Source: an uncultured Opitutales bacterium
Lineage (GTDB): Bacteria; Verrucomicrobiota; Verrucomicrobiia; Opitutales; Coraliomargaritaceae
Length of the DNA: 64,000 nt
Reading direction: 5' to 3'
Assembly: GCA_937775295.1 (NCBI GenBank)
Contig: CALKBZ010000002.1
Span: 47,914 to 111,913, forward strand
Below are positions 22,485 to 38,153 of this stretch, in pieces. The position numbers and the translations under genes were made by a program. The notes under the pieces are model-generated. The model was not told where the DNA came from. It was given only the letters and a program-made list of their open reading frames with translations, and ran no database searches. Position 1 is the stretch's first letter, and each line of letters starts with the position of its first letter.

Positions 22485-23951
22485 TTACCCTTCGTCGATC
22501 AACTTCTTAAGAAGCTCATCAAGCATGGCGGGATTGGCTTTGCCCTTGGTGGCTTTCATGACGGGGCCCTTCAAGGCGTTAAGGGCCTTTTCGTTGCCGT
22601 CCTTATATTGGCCGACGGCTTTGACATTAGCAGCTATTGCTGCGCGGCAGAGGGCTTCGATCTCGCCGGTGTCGTTGCTCTGCTTTAAACCTTTCTTCTC
22701 GACGATCACGTCGGGCATGTCGCCGGTGGCGAACATCTCGGTGAAGACTTCCTTGCCGATCTGCTTGGAGATCACACCTTCGTCGATGATCTTTACCAAG
22801 GTCGCGATGTGCGCGGGGGTGAGCTTTGATTGGCTGACGGAGTGCGCGCTTTCGCCGTGCTCGGACACTGCGGACAGTTCGCGCAGCAAATCGTTGGTGA
22901 TGTAGTTGGCTATCGCTTTGGGTGCTTTATGCGTCTCAAGGGCGGCTTCAAAGAATTCACTGAGTTCGCGATCTTGGCAGAGCACGGACGTGATAGTGAA
23001 CGGCAACCCGAAGTCTTGCTGGTAACGGCGTTGCTTGTCCAAGGGACGCTCTGGCAGCTCGGCGGCGAGCTCGGCCACACGGGCGCGGTCCATTTGCACG
23101 GGCATCAAATCTGGGTCGGGAAAATAGCGGTAGTCGTGAGCTTCTTCCTTACTGCGGAGTGAGAAGCTGATGCCCTTGTCGACATCCCAGCGGCGAGTCT
23201 CTTGCGTGATCGTACCGCCCTCTTCCAGAATCTCGGTCTGCCGCTCGATCTCATATTCGATCGATGCCTTGACGTTGGACATGGAGTTCAAGTTTTTCAT
23301 CTCAGTGCGGGTGCCGAGCTTATCGGAACCGACTGGGCGGATGGATACGTTGGCGTCGCAACGCATTTGGCCCTTCTCCATATCGCAGTCAGAAATACCA
23401 GCGTAGATGATCATGTTGCGCAGGCAGTTTAAGAACGCGACTGCTTCGGTGGACGAGCTCATATCTGGCTCAGTCACAATCTCGGCGAGTGGCACTCCGG
23501 CACGGTTGAAATCAATCACAGTTTCAAAGGCTTCGTGCGTAAGTTTACCAGGATCTTCTTCGAGGTGAATACGGTTGAGGATTACCCAGCGGTGCTCGCC
23601 CTCGACATTGCGCGATGGTCCTGGAAGTTCGATCTCGACCTTACCACCAATGCAGAGCGGCTCTTCGTTTTGCGTGAGCTGGTAGTTCTTCGGCGAGTCC
23701 GGATAAAAATAGTTCTTACGATCCCACTTGCAGACTTTGGCGATCTCGCAGTCGAGCATCAGGCCGAGCTTGGCGCACTTCTCGATGGCGGCGTGGTTGA
23801 GGACTGGCAAGGTGCCCGGCAAGCCGAGCACGACGGCGTCGGTTAGCGTATTGGGCGCTGCGCCATAGTGATAAGGCGCGGCGGTAAACATCTTGGTGCG
23901 GGTTTTAACCTGCACGTGAACTTCAAGTCCGATGACTGCTTCGTATTCCAT
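22485..23951 (-). CDS. gatB: Asp-tRNA(Asn)/Glu-tRNA(Gln) amidotransferase subunit B
   Basis: The 488-residue tRNA-binding and kinase-like subunit of GatCAB phosphorylates the misacylated Glu- or Asp-tRNA before amidation. It opens with YEAVIGLEVHVQ, then the GALPVLN-type segment (GLPGTLPVLNHAA), KWDRKNYFYPDSPKNYQLTQ and EEDPGKLTH. The C-terminal YqeY-like tail is present (AMLDELLKKLIDEG at the end). It is the last gene of gatC-gatA-gatB, 375 bp after gatA; that gap is filled by a tandem duplication. Indirect Gln and/or Asn charging is implied. Confidence 0.97.
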   Translation of the reverse strand: MEYEAVIGLEVHVQVKTRTKMFTAAPYHYGAAPNTLTDAVVLGLPGTLPVLNHAAIEKCAKLGLMLDCEIAKVCKWDRKNYFYPDSPKNYQLTQNEEPLCIGGKVEIELPGPSRNVEGEHRWVILNRIHLEEDPGKLTHEAFETVIDFNRAGVPLAEIVTEPDMSSSTEAVAFLNCLRNMIIYAGISDCDMEKGQMRCDANVSIRPVGSDKLGTRTEMKNLNSMSNVKASIEYEIERQTEILEEGGTITQETRRWDVDKGISFSLRSKEEAHDYRYFPDPDLMPVQMDRARVAELAAELPERPLDKQRRYQQDFGLPFTITSVLCQDRELSEFFEAALETHKAPKAIANYITNDLLRELSAVSEHGESAHSVSQSKLTPAHIATLVKIIDEGVISKQIGKEVFTEMFATGDMPDVIVEKKGLKQSNDTGEIEALCRAAIAANVKAVGQYKDGNEKALNALKGPVMKATKGKANPAMLDELLKKLIDEG

Positions 23952-23963
23952 ACTGGAGTGATT

Positions 23964-24325
23964 ACGCGCTTCGCGCGAAGTGATGGTGAAAGTGAGAGTG
24001 GCTTAGGTTGCGTGAGTTTAAACCGCAGAGTTCGCAGAGAGCGATAAGTGAAACTAGTAAGAATTAAGAAAAAGTGAAAGTTTAGGCTCAAGTGATTCGC
24101 ACTCTTCACCATCACTTTTACTCGTCACTCTACAACGCGGGAACCGCTTTGTAGTAGTGACGCGCTTCGCGCGAAGTGATGGTGAAAGTGAGAGTGGCTT
24201 AGGTTGCGTGAGTTTAAACCGCAGAGTTCGCGGAGAGCGATAAGTGAAACTAGTAAGAATTAAGAAAAAGTGAAAGTTTAGGCTCAAGTGATTCGCACTC
24301 TTCACCATCACTTTTACTCGTCACT

Positions 24326-24354
<29 letters not shown>
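23964..24354. repeat. 196-bp tandem duplication overlapping the gatA 3' end
   Basis: Copy one is 23964-24159 and copy two 24160-24354. They match throughout except for one visible substitution (TTCGCAGAG versus TTCGCGGAG), so the duplication is recent. Each copy ends with the last codons of gatA (YKAVPAL and stop on the minus strand). Each unit also holds inverted arms AGTGATGGTGAA and TTCACCATCACT, so each can fold on itself. Short open frames inside are not genes. Confidence 0.92.
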
Positions 24355-25792
<1,438 letters not shown>

Positions 25793-25823
25793 GCGACAAA
25801 AAACTCAGGTCATGTGTAACTTG

Positions 25824-25941
25824 AACCACGAATGGACACCAATTAGCACGAATATTTTTTAGAAATTATATATTAAAAATGAAAGTCCAACCAAGGATAC
25901 TACAGTCACTCACCATGTATGATTCGTGTCCATTCGTGGTT
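25824..25941. repeat. Inverted repeat between gatC and gatA
   Basis: AACCACGAATGGACAC (25824-25839) is repeated perfectly in inverted form at 25926-25941, around an AT-rich 86-bp centre. This matches the AACCACGAATGGACACxAAT type of dispersed repeat met in many genomes. It separates gatC from gatA. Confidence 0.82.
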
Positions 25942-25960
25942 TTACTAGAATAGAGTGCAC

Positions 25961-26254
25961 TTATTCGACGACTTTGGGCACGACGACTTGATTGTCGCGT
26001 TGCTCGGGAGCCATGTTGAGTAACACCTCGGGTGCGTAAGTTGGGCCAGGCTCATCGCCTTCGCGCCAGACGTTGAAGACGCGATGTGCGTGGGCCATCG
26101 GTTCGACGCCTGCGACATCGACAGCGTTGAGCTTGTCAAAGTAGCCGAGAATGTCGTCGAGCTGGGTGCCGAGCTTGGATTTTTCGTCGTCGGAAAGATC
26201 GAGCCGCGCTAGGTTGGCGACGTAGTCGATATCAATGTGTGGTGTTTCGCTCAT
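25961..26254 (-). CDS. gatC: Asp-tRNA(Asn)/Glu-tRNA(Gln) amidotransferase subunit C
   Basis: The 97-residue small subunit wraps around GatA and stabilises the GatA-GatB interface. It shows the family pattern: IDYVANLARLDLSDDEKSKL near the N-terminus, ILGYFDKLNAVDVAGVEPMAH in the middle and LLNMAPEQRDNQVVVPKVVE at the C-terminus. It is the first gene of the gatCAB set on this strand, followed by a repeat-bearing gap and gatA. Confidence 0.95.
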   Translation of the reverse strand: MSETPHIDIDYVANLARLDLSDDEKSKLGTQLDDILGYFDKLNAVDVAGVEPMAHAHRVFNVWREGDEPGPTYAPEVLLNMAPEQRDNQVVVPKVVE

Positions 26255-26565
26255 TAGAGACTGAGGGTGGAGGTTTCGCTGAGAGTGACTAAGTGTGATT
26301 CAATTGAAACTGTACACGCAGGCACCGCACAATAAATCACAGCAAAAAAGGACCCCAGATACAAAACAGCCTCGAGCGCCTCGCGCAACTAAGAATCGCT
26401 GATCAGCGGCTAAAACCTGAGCACGCCGACGCCGTGCCAGCGTAGCGTAAGCAACAGCACGCTGTTTCGAGCGATTTCCGCGCTTAAGTTCGCGCTTTAG
26501 TTCATGCTATTTAGTTCAGCAGGCCTCGAAGTTTTTAATGTTACCCGCCACTGGGCGCCATCGCC
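26255..26565. other. Noncoding gap upstream of gatC
   Basis: The 311 bp hold no supportable gene. It presumably contains the gatC promoter. A short direct repeat (CGCGCTTAAGTTCGCGCTTTAGTT) stands near 26480. Confidence 0.5.
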
Positions 26566-27261
26566 TTAAATTACCGCAGCAAACGACTGCACTTCATCGT
26601 TGGTGAGGTAACGCCATTTACCGAGAGGGACGTCTAAAGCAATCTCGCCGATTTGCTCACGGTGCAAAGACACCACACGATAACCGACCGCTACGAACAT
26701 GCGCTTGACCTGATGGAATTTACCTTCGGTGATGGTTAAGCGCGCTTCTTTCGGGGCAAGGATCTGTAAGACTGCCGGTCGCGCCAATTGCGATTCACCA
26801 TGTAGTTGCAGACCTTTTTTAAACTGTTCGATCAGGTCTTCCGACAGCTCACGAGATAGACCGACACGATACACTTTCTGACAGTTATTCGATGGTCGTA
26901 TAATATCAAAGGTCCAACGGCCATCATCGGTGATCAGCACTAAACCAGTGGTATCGACATCCAAACGCCCGGCAACATGTAATTCTGAGACCTTCTCGAT
27001 CTGCAAGGAATTGAAGAGCGACGGGTAGCCTTCATCGACATTCGAGCAAATCGTGCCCGAGGACTTATGCATCAGCAGGTAGCGGAATTCCCGAGCTTTC
27101 AAGGATTCGCCATTGAGCGTGATCGTATTGTTCTCATGCACCTGTGCCGTCTCGCTGATGATCGCCGTACCATTGACCCTAAGCTGACCAGCATGAATCA
27201 ATTGAATAGCCTCGTCCTTGGTGTATTCTGTGCTTTTACAAACAAATTTATCTAGGCGCAT
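26566..27261 (-). CDS. Small-subunit type (RsuA/RluB/E/F) pseudouridine synthase
   Basis: This 231-residue enzyme isomerises uridine in rRNA. An N-terminal S4 RNA-binding domain (MRLDKFVCKSTEYTKDEAIQLIHAGQ in two parts) is followed by the catalytic domain with GRLDVDTTGLVLITDDG, whose Asp is the catalytic residue, then KVYRVGLSRELS and EGKFHQVKRMF. It is closest to RsuA, the 16S rRNA enzyme, by length and S4 content. The ATG at 27261 was chosen because it starts the S4 domain; 37 upstream in-frame codons look noncoding. Confidence 0.93.
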   Translation of the reverse strand: MRLDKFVCKSTEYTKDEAIQLIHAGQLRVNGTAIISETAQVHENNTITLNGESLKAREFRYLLMHKSSGTICSNVDEGYPSLFNSLQIEKVSELHVAGRLDVDTTGLVLITDDGRWTFDIIRPSNNCQKVYRVGLSRELSEDLIEQFKKGLQLHGESQLARPAVLQILAPKEARLTITEGKFHQVKRMFVAVGYRVVSLHREQIGEIALDVPLGKWRYLTNDEVQSFAAVI

Positions 27262-27617
27262 GAGACACTCATTAAGTTCAATAGGCGCGGTAACGGTCAA
27301 CGCAAAGCGTACAGACCGTCTGCCTTCGGCGTGCTCAGGACTTGCCAGAAAACAACGCCCCTCTTGCCCCAAGCGTCGCCAAATTCATCCACAATCAAAT
27401 ACAAACAGCATCGCACAAAGAAACATTTGTCCGACGAGGCGAAGGCCTGCACAAAAAGCTAAATGTAGTCCGTACCGCGAACAACGCATGGAACGGGACC
27501 TACATGCCTAGCTCGAAGACGTCTGTGCTGACTTAAAAAAAATGTCGAAAATAAGAGTGTGACTTAAATACATCCTGTCTTTCGTGTCCACTGGCTCCAT
27601 TGGATGACTTGCATGTA
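27262..27617. other. Noncoding gap between the pseudouridine synthase and LacI-type genes
   Basis: No gene is supported in these 356 bp on either strand; frames that are open have no family-like features. It contains the upstream region of the pseudouridine synthase gene. Confidence 0.5.
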
Positions 27618-28655
27618 TCACCCAGCCAGACAAGATGTTCCTGCGACAAATTGCGGCATGGTCAAAATCCTCCGTGCTTTAGGCTTACGCTTCCACGGCC
27701 CCTTCTCAATGCGTTCGACTAGCAGCTTCGCCGCATCGCGTCCGACTTTATAAGGCTGCTGATCAAACGACGACAAGGCGACACGCGGGTCACGTAAATT
27801 CAAGGCACCAAATCCTATCACCTTCACCTGTTGTGGAATCTTCAGTTCCAGTCTTTGGCAAGTATGCCATGCACTGATCGCCAGACGATCGCCGATCCCG
27901 AACACACAGTCAAACTGCCCTTGGCATCTCGAAAGTTCATGATCAATTAAATCCGCATTGTGCGTAAAGTTCGATACAATCACATTCGCAGTCAGCTTCA
28001 TTTTAAACGCCTTCAAACCAGCCTTGAAGCCTTCCGAGCGCAAGCGACTGGTACTCACCAAATCGCCCGTCGAAATCAGCACTGCATTTTTACAGCCATT
28101 TTCAGCCAAGACATGCGCCGCCTCGTAGCCACCGACAAAATCATCGGTTCCAACAAAATCCGCATCAAAGTGGATTGTATTGCGATCCACTAACACTAGC
28201 GGGATCTTGCGGTCGATGACTTCCTTAAAATAGAGCGGACTCGCCTCTTCATTGACCGGCAGCAAAATAAATCCATCGACGCGACTTTCCAGCAAGCGAT
28301 TGATCACCTTGCTCTGCTCCGCGATCGCTTTTTCACCATAATGTCCATGCACCAGATCAAGCGCCATGAGCATGTCTTTTTCAGCAAAATAATCATACGC
28401 GCCCTCAAGAATCGCAGGTGCAATCGCATGCCCTGCTGGCATCACCACACTGACGATCCCGCTGCGCCCGCTCTGCATGCCACGTACCAACCGATTTGGT
28501 TTATAACCGAGCCGATTCGCAATAGCACGAATCTTCTGTTCAGTCGCGTGCGCCACATTGGATTTATTGCGCAATACGCGGGAAACTGTCATCATCGACA
28601 CCTCCGCCTCGGCCGCGATTTGCTTTATGCCAATAGAACTCTTCTTTATGTTAAT
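27618..28655 (-). CDS. LacI-family transcriptional regulator with no conventional start codon
   Basis: A DNA-binding helix-turn-helix (IKQIAAEAEVSMMTVSRVLRNKSNVA) is followed by the hinge YKPNRLVRGM and a periplasmic-binding-protein-like effector domain (VGTDDFVGGYEAAHVLAE). The first helix of the HTH lies upstream of any ATG, GTG or TTG: the first usable codons are GTG at 28601 or ATGs just after it, which would remove it. The frame is open back to a TAG at 28661, so translation may begin at ATT (28655) or ATA. The end given uses that ATT. Alternatively the start was lost. A sugar-type effector is likely for the family; the target operon is not visible. Confidence 0.8.
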   Translation of the reverse strand: MNIKKSSIGIKQIAAEAEVSMMTVSRVLRNKSNVAHATEQKIRAIANRLGYKPNRLVRGMQSGRSGIVSVVMPAGHAIAPAILEGAYDYFAEKDMLMALDLVHGHYGEKAIAEQSKVINRLLESRVDGFILLPVNEEASPLYFKEVIDRKIPLVLVDRNTIHFDADFVGTDDFVGGYEAAHVLAENGCKNAVLISTGDLVSTSRLRSEGFKAGLKAFKMKLTANVIVSNFTHNADLIDHELSRCQGQFDCVFGIGDRLAISAWHTCQRLELKIPQQVKVIGFGALNLRDPRVALSSFDQQPYKVGRDAAKLLVERIEKGPWKRKPKARRILTMPQFVAGTSCLAG

Positions 28656-28922
28656 TAACTAACGTAGATCACTTGTATGAAACGACAATAAAATCAAAAA
28701 TAATGTTCCAAGCTAATCCGCCCAGACTGATCGCCTAAATCATGGCAGAGTGGCGCAAAGACGGCTGCCCCCCCCCAATGACAGGTCGATTCACAACACG
28801 GCGCGACAATTAAGCCTGGCGAGCAATTAGTATTATGACGCGAAGGACACAATTCCACAGATAATAGCAAAAAAGACTTGCGGGAGATGCGCTGAAACGT
28901 AGCTTCCGTGATCTCGCATCAC

Positions 28923-29003
<81 letters not shown>

Positions 29004-29008
29004 TAATG

Positions 29009-29040
29009 CCCTCAGTGACTTCCAGTCCTGAGGGTTTTTT
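29009..29040 (+). terminator. Rho-independent terminator after tRNA-Glu
   Basis: CCCTCAG and CTGAGGG arms, a 12-base loop and six T follow the tRNA by 8 bp. Confidence 0.9.
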
Positions 29041-29311
29041 AGTACCTGTAGACTACCAAGGAATGTAACATCGTTGTATGTCGAACTCCTGTTGCCCAAG
29101 TTTATCATCACACTCGGTGCAGGGACGCTCGAACAATGACTCGCTCAGGGCTAGCAGCCTGAAGCTAAAACTGGCAAGGGTGAGCAGCGGCAGGTCCGCT
29201 TAAGCTCTGGATACATCAAGCTGCAGTCCGCCCGGACGAGGAGCCCCTACCCTGTCATAATAGGGAAAGACTAGCTATTGATCGTTTAATCAAAGGCTGA
29301 GCAGCTCTAGC

Positions 29312-30739
29312 CTAGGCAATCAAGGCATCGAGTAAGGCGCGTAGCTTCAGCTCGGTCTCGCGGGTTTCCCTCTCTGGATCCGAGCCTTCTACAATGCCCG
29401 CACCAGCATACAATTTAGCCGTAGTGCCTTCAATCAGAGCCGAACGAATACCAACGATCATTTCGCCCTCATTGAGGTGATTAAACCAACCGATCACTCC
29501 AGAATAAAGACCGCGATCCAACTGCTCCAACTCGCGTATCCGCGGCATTGCTTCTTCGCGAGGCGTCCCTCCGACGGCTGGCGTTGGGTGCATCTCTTGC
29601 AAAATATTAAGCAAGTGCACATCGTCGCCCACTTCCGCTTCGATCGCAGTTTGCAGGTGCTGCACATTAGCCAAGGGTAATAAGCGCGGCGCAGAATCCG
29701 CATGTCCATGGACCCCGACGGCCTTCAATCGGCGTAAAATCGAATCACGCACACAGGCGTGCTCATGTAAATCCTTGTCACTGTCCAATAAGTCTCGGGC
29801 GAACTTGGCATCCTCAACGGCAGTCTCACCGCGTGGCGCCGAACCAGCAATCGCCTCAGTTAAAAGCTGGCCGTTGCGAATGCGCAATAAACGCTCCGGC
29901 GTAGCGCCGATAAAGCTACGCCCATCTCCGCCGCCAAACGAAAAGGTAAAACATCCGGCAAACCTTTCACGCAAACAGTTTAAGGCATGTAGCGGCTGCC
30001 ACGGCTCACTAGCCTGCAACTTAATTCCACGCGCCAGCACGATCTTTTCATACGCGCCATTGGCAATATCTTGCAGCGCTTCAGTCACCGCTCGCGAATA
30101 TACATCCGGCGCCAACTCTGAGCGTTGCACCGTAGTCGGCTTGACCGCAGGCGCAGGTTCGACGGGCGTCGAGGAATAATCAAAAATTGAAAACTTTTGA
30201 TACGCACCCCACACCCGAGCCACCAGTTGATCAAGGTCTGCGTCCGGATCGATACGAATATTCGCCACGGCGCCATATTTCCCTTTAACACGCGAGACCT
30301 GCCAACGCGGCAGGAAAATTGTCGCCGGCGCAAAGGCGCTGCCCTCAGGCACGGTGTCATTAAAAGTAAACGCGGTGAAAAAATGCGGTCCAGTAAACGG
30401 TTCATTGAGATCCCCGACAACAATCGTGTTATCCATTATCTCATCCGCAAAGGCCTGCGCCTGAGCGAAACGATCCACTCCAGAAAACGTTGCCTCGGCA
30501 ACAGCCTCCGCACCAGCTAGGGCCTCCTCATCGGCCGCACGCTCGATATAAAAGTGCAACTCATTCGGTTCGTAAATCGATCCCAACACAGCCAGCGGCG
30601 CAATATGCTTCACCGCCAACGAAATACTCGCGATCTGAAAATGCTGCTTAGCTCGCGCCGACTCCCGACAACCCTCTAGGAAAACACGCAGCGCGTCTTG
30701 GTCGCGCTCTGGAAGCATACTAGAAGGAATGATTTGCAT
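29312..30739 (-). CDS. menF: Isochorismate synthase (MenF/EntC type)
   Basis: The 475-residue chorismate-utilising enzyme makes isochorismate, the entry into menaquinone synthesis (or a siderophore). The chorismate-binding domain fills the C-terminal half: [54 protein letters not shown] and [18 protein letters not shown] Lys in EKIVLARG fits the isochorismate synthase base. The ATG at 30739 was chosen; 29 upstream in-frame codons are hydrophobic and unlike the family. No other men gene adjoins, but a menH-like gene lies at 61483-62314. The pathway use is inferred. Confidence 0.9.
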   Translation of the reverse strand: MQIIPSSMLPERDQDALRVFLEGCRESARAKQHFQIASISLAVKHIAPLAVLGSIYEPNELHFYIERAADEEALAGAEAVAEATFSGVDRFAQAQAFADEIMDNTIVVGDLNEPFTGPHFFTAFTFNDTVPEGSAFAPATIFLPRWQVSRVKGKYGAVANIRIDPDADLDQLVARVWGAYQKFSIFDYSSTPVEPAPAVKPTTVQRSELAPDVYSRAVTEALQDIANGAYEKIVLARGIKLQASEPWQPLHALNCLRERFAGCFTFSFGGGDGRSFIGATPERLLRIRNGQLLTEAIAGSAPRGETAVEDAKFARDLLDSDKDLHEHACVRDSILRRLKAVGVHGHADSAPRLLPLANVQHLQTAIEAEVGDDVHLLNILQEMHPTPAVGGTPREEAMPRIRELEQLDRGLYSGVIGWFNHLNEGEMIVGIRSALIEGTTAKLYAGAGIVEGSDPERETRETELKLRALLDALIA

Positions 30740-31104
30740 AGTTGCTAAGTAGTAGAGAAACGAACGATGAAGCTGCAAACAAAATGGACAGATTGACATG
30801 GTCAAATTAAACAAAAGAAAGCACATGCCCCCTTTGCTCAGACAGGTTTAACCGAAAAGAGGTGGGCACTCCGGGCCGTGAGTTCATTCGCATGGGAAAA
30901 TATCCTTTTATAGCGCTAACGAAAAAGGCCTGTATTATTTGAATAACTGAATGAATTCCTCTGTGGTTAAATTCAATAATCCCAAAAGGATGACGATGAT
31001 TGGTCATTTTCACTTTGCCCTCCGCCGCATTATCCTAGATGCAATAGGTAGGGGAGCGAAGTCAGCGACTCACGACCCACTTCTAGCTGCTAACTCCATT
31101 TTTA
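30740..31104. other. Divergent promoter region of menF and the UvrD-type helicase
   Basis: These 365 bp separate two divergent genes and hold no supported gene. Promoters for both must lie here, but none was clear enough to mark. Confidence 0.45.
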
Positions 31105-33102
31105 ATGACCGATTTTTACGACACCGAATCCAGTGCCTTCGCGCCAATCGACTTTCGCGCTGAACTCAACGACGAGCAATACGCCGCCGTCACCGCCAAA
31201 CCAGGCCCCGCGCTCGTCCTTGCTGGTGCGGGCTCGGGCAAGACACGCACTTTAACCTATCGTGTCGCCTACCTGATACACCAAGGCATCAAACCTTACG
31301 AAATCCTGCTGCTTACCTTTACCAACAAATCCGCCAAGGAAATGTTGGAACGTGTGGAAGACCTGACCGGCGTCAAAAAACACCAGCTCTGGGGCGGCAC
31401 CTTCCACAGCATCGCGCAGCGCATCCTCCGCGTGCATGGCGAGGCGGTCGGCCTCCAGCGCAACTACACCATTCTCGACCAGAGCGAGTCAGAGAGCCTG
31501 CTGAAAAATGCGATCAACACGGTCGACCCCACATTCATCAAAGGTAAGAACAACCCGAAGCCGAAGGTCGTGCACAACATGATCAGCTATGCGCGCAATA
31601 CCTGCCGTACCGTTTTCGAAGAAGCTGACGACCACTACCCCTTCCTCGAAGGCATGGCGCAGAAGATCGCCGACATCTACAAGGTCTACAGCAAAACCAA
31701 GCTAGAGCATCAGGTTGTCGACTACGATGATCTGCTCGAGTACTTACTTAAGCTCCTGCGCGAGCACCCCGAGGTAGCGGCGCAATATCAGCAACGCTTC
31801 AAGCACATTTTGGTCGACGAATTTCAAGACACCAACCGCCTACAATCCGAGATTGTCGACATCCTCGGCGTGCACCACCAGATCATGGCCGTAGGTGACG
31901 ATGCTCAATGTATCTACACCTGGCGCGGTGCGGATTTTGACAACATCATGCGATTCACCGAGCGCCACCCCGGAGCGACGATTCATAAGATCGAGACGAA
32001 CTATCGCAGCTCTCCGCAAATTCTCGAATTTGCCAACGCCGTGCTCTCCGCACAACCAGCCGGCATGGGCTACTCCAAAGAGCTGCGCCCCGTGCGCCCC
32101 GATGGTGAGAAGCCCTATTTCACGCCTGTCATGGATGCGCGTGGCCAAGCCAATTTCATCATCCAGCGCATCGAAGGCCTGATCGACGAAGGTCGTGACC
32201 TTTCCGAAGTCGCGGTGCTCTACCGCGCGCATTACCAAGCGATGGATCTGCAAATGGAGCTCTCGCGCCGTGGTATTGATTACCAAATCACTAGTGGCGT
32301 GCGCTTTTTTGAGCAATCCCACATCCGCGACTTCTCTGCACAGCTGCGCTTCGCCTCCAACCCTGCCGACGTCTCTGCGTTTGCACGTTTCACTTGCCTG
32401 CTACCCAAGGTCGGACCCAAGACCGCAGAGCGTATCCATGCATTCACCAAAAAACTCGCCGAGAAGGAGGAGAAGGATTTCTGTGAAGTCCTAACATCCG
32501 CAGCAGTACTTAAAAAGGTGCCCAACGACGCCAAGGAGGAATGGCCGTCCTTGGCCGAAACACTTCGCGAAGTGTCCGTGGCACTGACAAGTGAAACGCC
32601 CGAAGCGATCGTGCAACTCGCCCTCGACGGCTGGTATAGCTCCTTCATTCGCGAGATCTATCCGAACTGGACCGAACGCGCCGACGACTTGCAAAGTTTG
32701 ATCAGTTTCGCCAGCCGCTTCGACACAATGCAAGAACTGCTCTCGCAGCTCGTGCTGCTCGCCTCTGAAAGTAACGAGCGCGACTCAACTGAAGCCTTAA
32801 ACTGCCTGCGTCTGACCACCATTCACCAAGCTAAAGGTCTGGAGTTCCCGATCGTATTTGTCATCGGACTTGCCGATGGACTGTTTCCACTTAAGCGCAC
32901 CATCGATGATGGCGACCTGGAAGAAGAGCGCCGTCTATTCTACGTAGCCGTCACCCGTGCCATGGAGGAACTCTATCTTTCTTACCCGATGCTCAATCAA
33001 CAAGGCAATACGGTGATACGCCTCAACCCAAGTCGCTTTGTGCAAGAAGTTGATGTCAGTCGCTACGAAACGCTACGCGTTGCACCGACACGGAGTTGGT
33101 AG
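31105..33102 (+). CDS. UvrD/PcrA/Rep-type superfamily 1 DNA helicase
   Basis: This 665-residue 3'-5' DNA helicase is used in repair and replication restart. Motifs in order: Q-like LNDEQYAAV, Walker [37 protein letters not shown] (motif II), [13 protein letters not shown] (III), NYRSSPQIL (IV), [15 protein letters not shown] (V) and [13 protein letters not shown] (VI). It is shorter than E. coli UvrD (720) and nearer Rep in length; which role it plays cannot be told from sequence alone. The ATG at 31105 begins just before the family start. Confidence 0.95.
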   Translation: MTDFYDTESSAFAPIDFRAELNDEQYAAVTAKPGPALVLAGAGSGKTRTLTYRVAYLIHQGIKPYEILLLTFTNKSAKEMLERVEDLTGVKKHQLWGGTFHSIAQRILRVHGEAVGLQRNYTILDQSESESLLKNAINTVDPTFIKGKNNPKPKVVHNMISYARNTCRTVFEEADDHYPFLEGMAQKIADIYKVYSKTKLEHQVVDYDDLLEYLLKLLREHPEVAAQYQQRFKHILVDEFQDTNRLQSEIVDILGVHHQIMAVGDDAQCIYTWRGADFDNIMRFTERHPGATIHKIETNYRSSPQILEFANAVLSAQPAGMGYSKELRPVRPDGEKPYFTPVMDARGQANFIIQRIEGLIDEGRDLSEVAVLYRAHYQAMDLQMELSRRGIDYQITSGVRFFEQSHIRDFSAQLRFASNPADVSAFARFTCLLPKVGPKTAERIHAFTKKLAEKEEKDFCEVLTSAAVLKKVPNDAKEEWPSLAETLREVSVALTSETPEAIVQLALDGWYSSFIREIYPNWTERADDLQSLISFASRFDTMQELLSQLVLLASESNERDSTEALNCLRLTTIHQAKGLEFPIVFVIGLADGLFPLKRTIDDGDLEEERRLFYVAVTRAMEELYLSYPMLNQQGNTVIRLNPSRFVQEVDVSRYETLRVAPTRSW

Positions 33103-33223
33103 TGGGTAATGGCTGACGCGATTTATGCATTTGAGACAATCGAGACGATGCAGTTTGAATCTGATCGATTGTGTATGGGCGCGTAAAACAAGATTCATGC
33201 TCGATTAGTGAGTAAAGCAGGGA

Positions 33224-33359
33224 GGGCGAATCGTCCTCCTTTGCAGTAATTGAAGATGAATGTGGGCGAGTCGCCCTCCTTGGCAGCAACACAGAATCAA
33301 TGTGGGCGACTCGCCCTCCTTACAGCAACACAGGTTCAATGTGGGCGAGTCGCACACTC
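33224..33359. repeat. Four tandem 40-bp units with a GGGCGAGTCGCCC palindrome
   Basis: GGGCGA-T/C-TCG cores start at 33224, 33264, 33304 and 33343, giving a period of 39-40 bp. The intervening sequences (GCAGCAACACAGAATCAATGT type) are also alike, so this is a tandem repeat and not a CRISPR array. It lies between the convergent helicase and cimA genes in a 440-bp gap with no gene. Confidence 0.85.
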
Positions 33360-33542
33360 TCCTATTGCGGCCAATGGCTCAAACAAGCCCCGATTAGGGA
33401 CCGGTTGCCTATTAGATGAAACGGTCTGTCGTTTCAATCGAGACTTTCCCACTAATCGACGATGAACCAAAAAGTAAAACCATTCACCTGCAACAGAAAG
33501 TTCGCTCCCATGCGGGAGGAGCGTGATGACCCAGTTCACGGC

Positions 33543-35120
<1,578 letters not shown>

Positions 35121-35269
35121 CAGTGGGAACGAATTGAAAAACCGATAAAAACAAGGGCTTAAGGGCTCTGGGGCAAACCTAAACCGCGGCAGAGCAGCCT
35201 GATGTAGTGCCAACTCTTACTAAGCGCGTCCAATAAAGGTTAGCCAAGCATGCCGAGTGCGTGGCTCTT

Positions 35270-35508
35270 TTAGCTGCTACGTGCGCTAGAGATAAACCCC
35301 TGTGTCTGCATAAATCCATACGCGCCGTGCTTAGTATCCGCACCACCGATGCCCGATTTGCGGCAACCAGCGTGATCACCGTTATCGACTCGAAACGCTC
35401 ATAGTTAATATACGTTTCGCCAAAGTTAAGTGCTTCGAATAGATTTATCGCCTCATTGATATCATTCGAGAATACCGACGATGTAAGTCCGTATTCCGTG
35501 TTGTTGGC
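35270..35508 (-). pseudogene. C-terminal remnant of an AldA-like aldehyde dehydrogenase
   Basis: Translation on the minus strand gives NNTEYGLTSSVFSNDINEA and FEALNFGETYINYERFE. After a frame break near 35390 it continues HAGCRKSGIGGADTKHG and YGFMQTQGFISSARSS, then a stop. This is the C-terminal end of a lactaldehyde/glycolaldehyde dehydrogenase (about 480 residues when intact). The N-terminal 400 residues, including the catalytic Cys, are absent; unrelated sequence joins at about 35508. Confidence 0.85.
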
Positions 35509-36039
35509 TCAAAATCGTAGCTAAAATCAGTGTTTTGGCCTGCTCTTTTATGATAAAATGGGCCAAAGGTTCAAATTATTGACGGATTTTATTCGCGAGC
35601 ACATGCAAATGCTTTTTCTAGGAAAATGCTGGTAGTGCCGCCAGCTCGGTTGAGTGGCCACTGCGGCAGCAATCGCGGCCACGAACTGCTCGGGCGAACT
35701 GTCAGGGGATCGTCGAAATCGCTTCGCCGATGGCAGGGATGATCACCGAGATCGTGCTATAGTGCGGGGATTCGACAAATTGACCGTTAATATGGTAGGA
35801 GTCATGGATCACACTAGAAAGATCCTGAGAGATGCATATTAGTTCAACCAGAAAGCCTGATTCTATTAAATCAACGCCACAACGATACAAGCGAGTGAAT
35901 CCACTGTTTTCTTGCCTTGCAGTATTCAGAATCAGCCCTAATCTCCGCCTTTTTTTTGGAATTTCGTGGGTGATACTCGCGTATGCAAAACCCTCATTTA
36001 ACGTAGTAAACACTCTCCTAAAATACATCAGATAAGATC
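35509..36039. other. Noncoding stretch upstream of fusA
   Basis: No gene could be supported. A minus-strand open frame (35702-36028) has no recognisable domain. The stretch contains debris next to the aldehyde dehydrogenase remnant and, near its right end, the fusA promoter region. Confidence 0.45.
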
Positions 36040-38130
<2,091 letters not shown>

Positions 38131-38153
38131 GCTTACCGCAACATACTTCTAAC

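Noticed and set aside
23843..24311. Two nearly identical short minus-strand frames
   Set aside because: They lie in the 196-bp tandem duplication and repeat the same noncoding sequence; no start context or similarity.
33224..33359. CRISPR-like array
   Set aside because: Only four units, a 13-17 bp palindromic repeat, and the supposed spacers are themselves alike; no cas genes nearby.
35702..36028. Minus-strand frame upstream of fusA ending SVIIPAIGEAISTIP, faintly like a glycosyltransferase start
   Set aside because: The resemblance is a short hydrophobic strand at the wrong end of the frame and nothing else fits.
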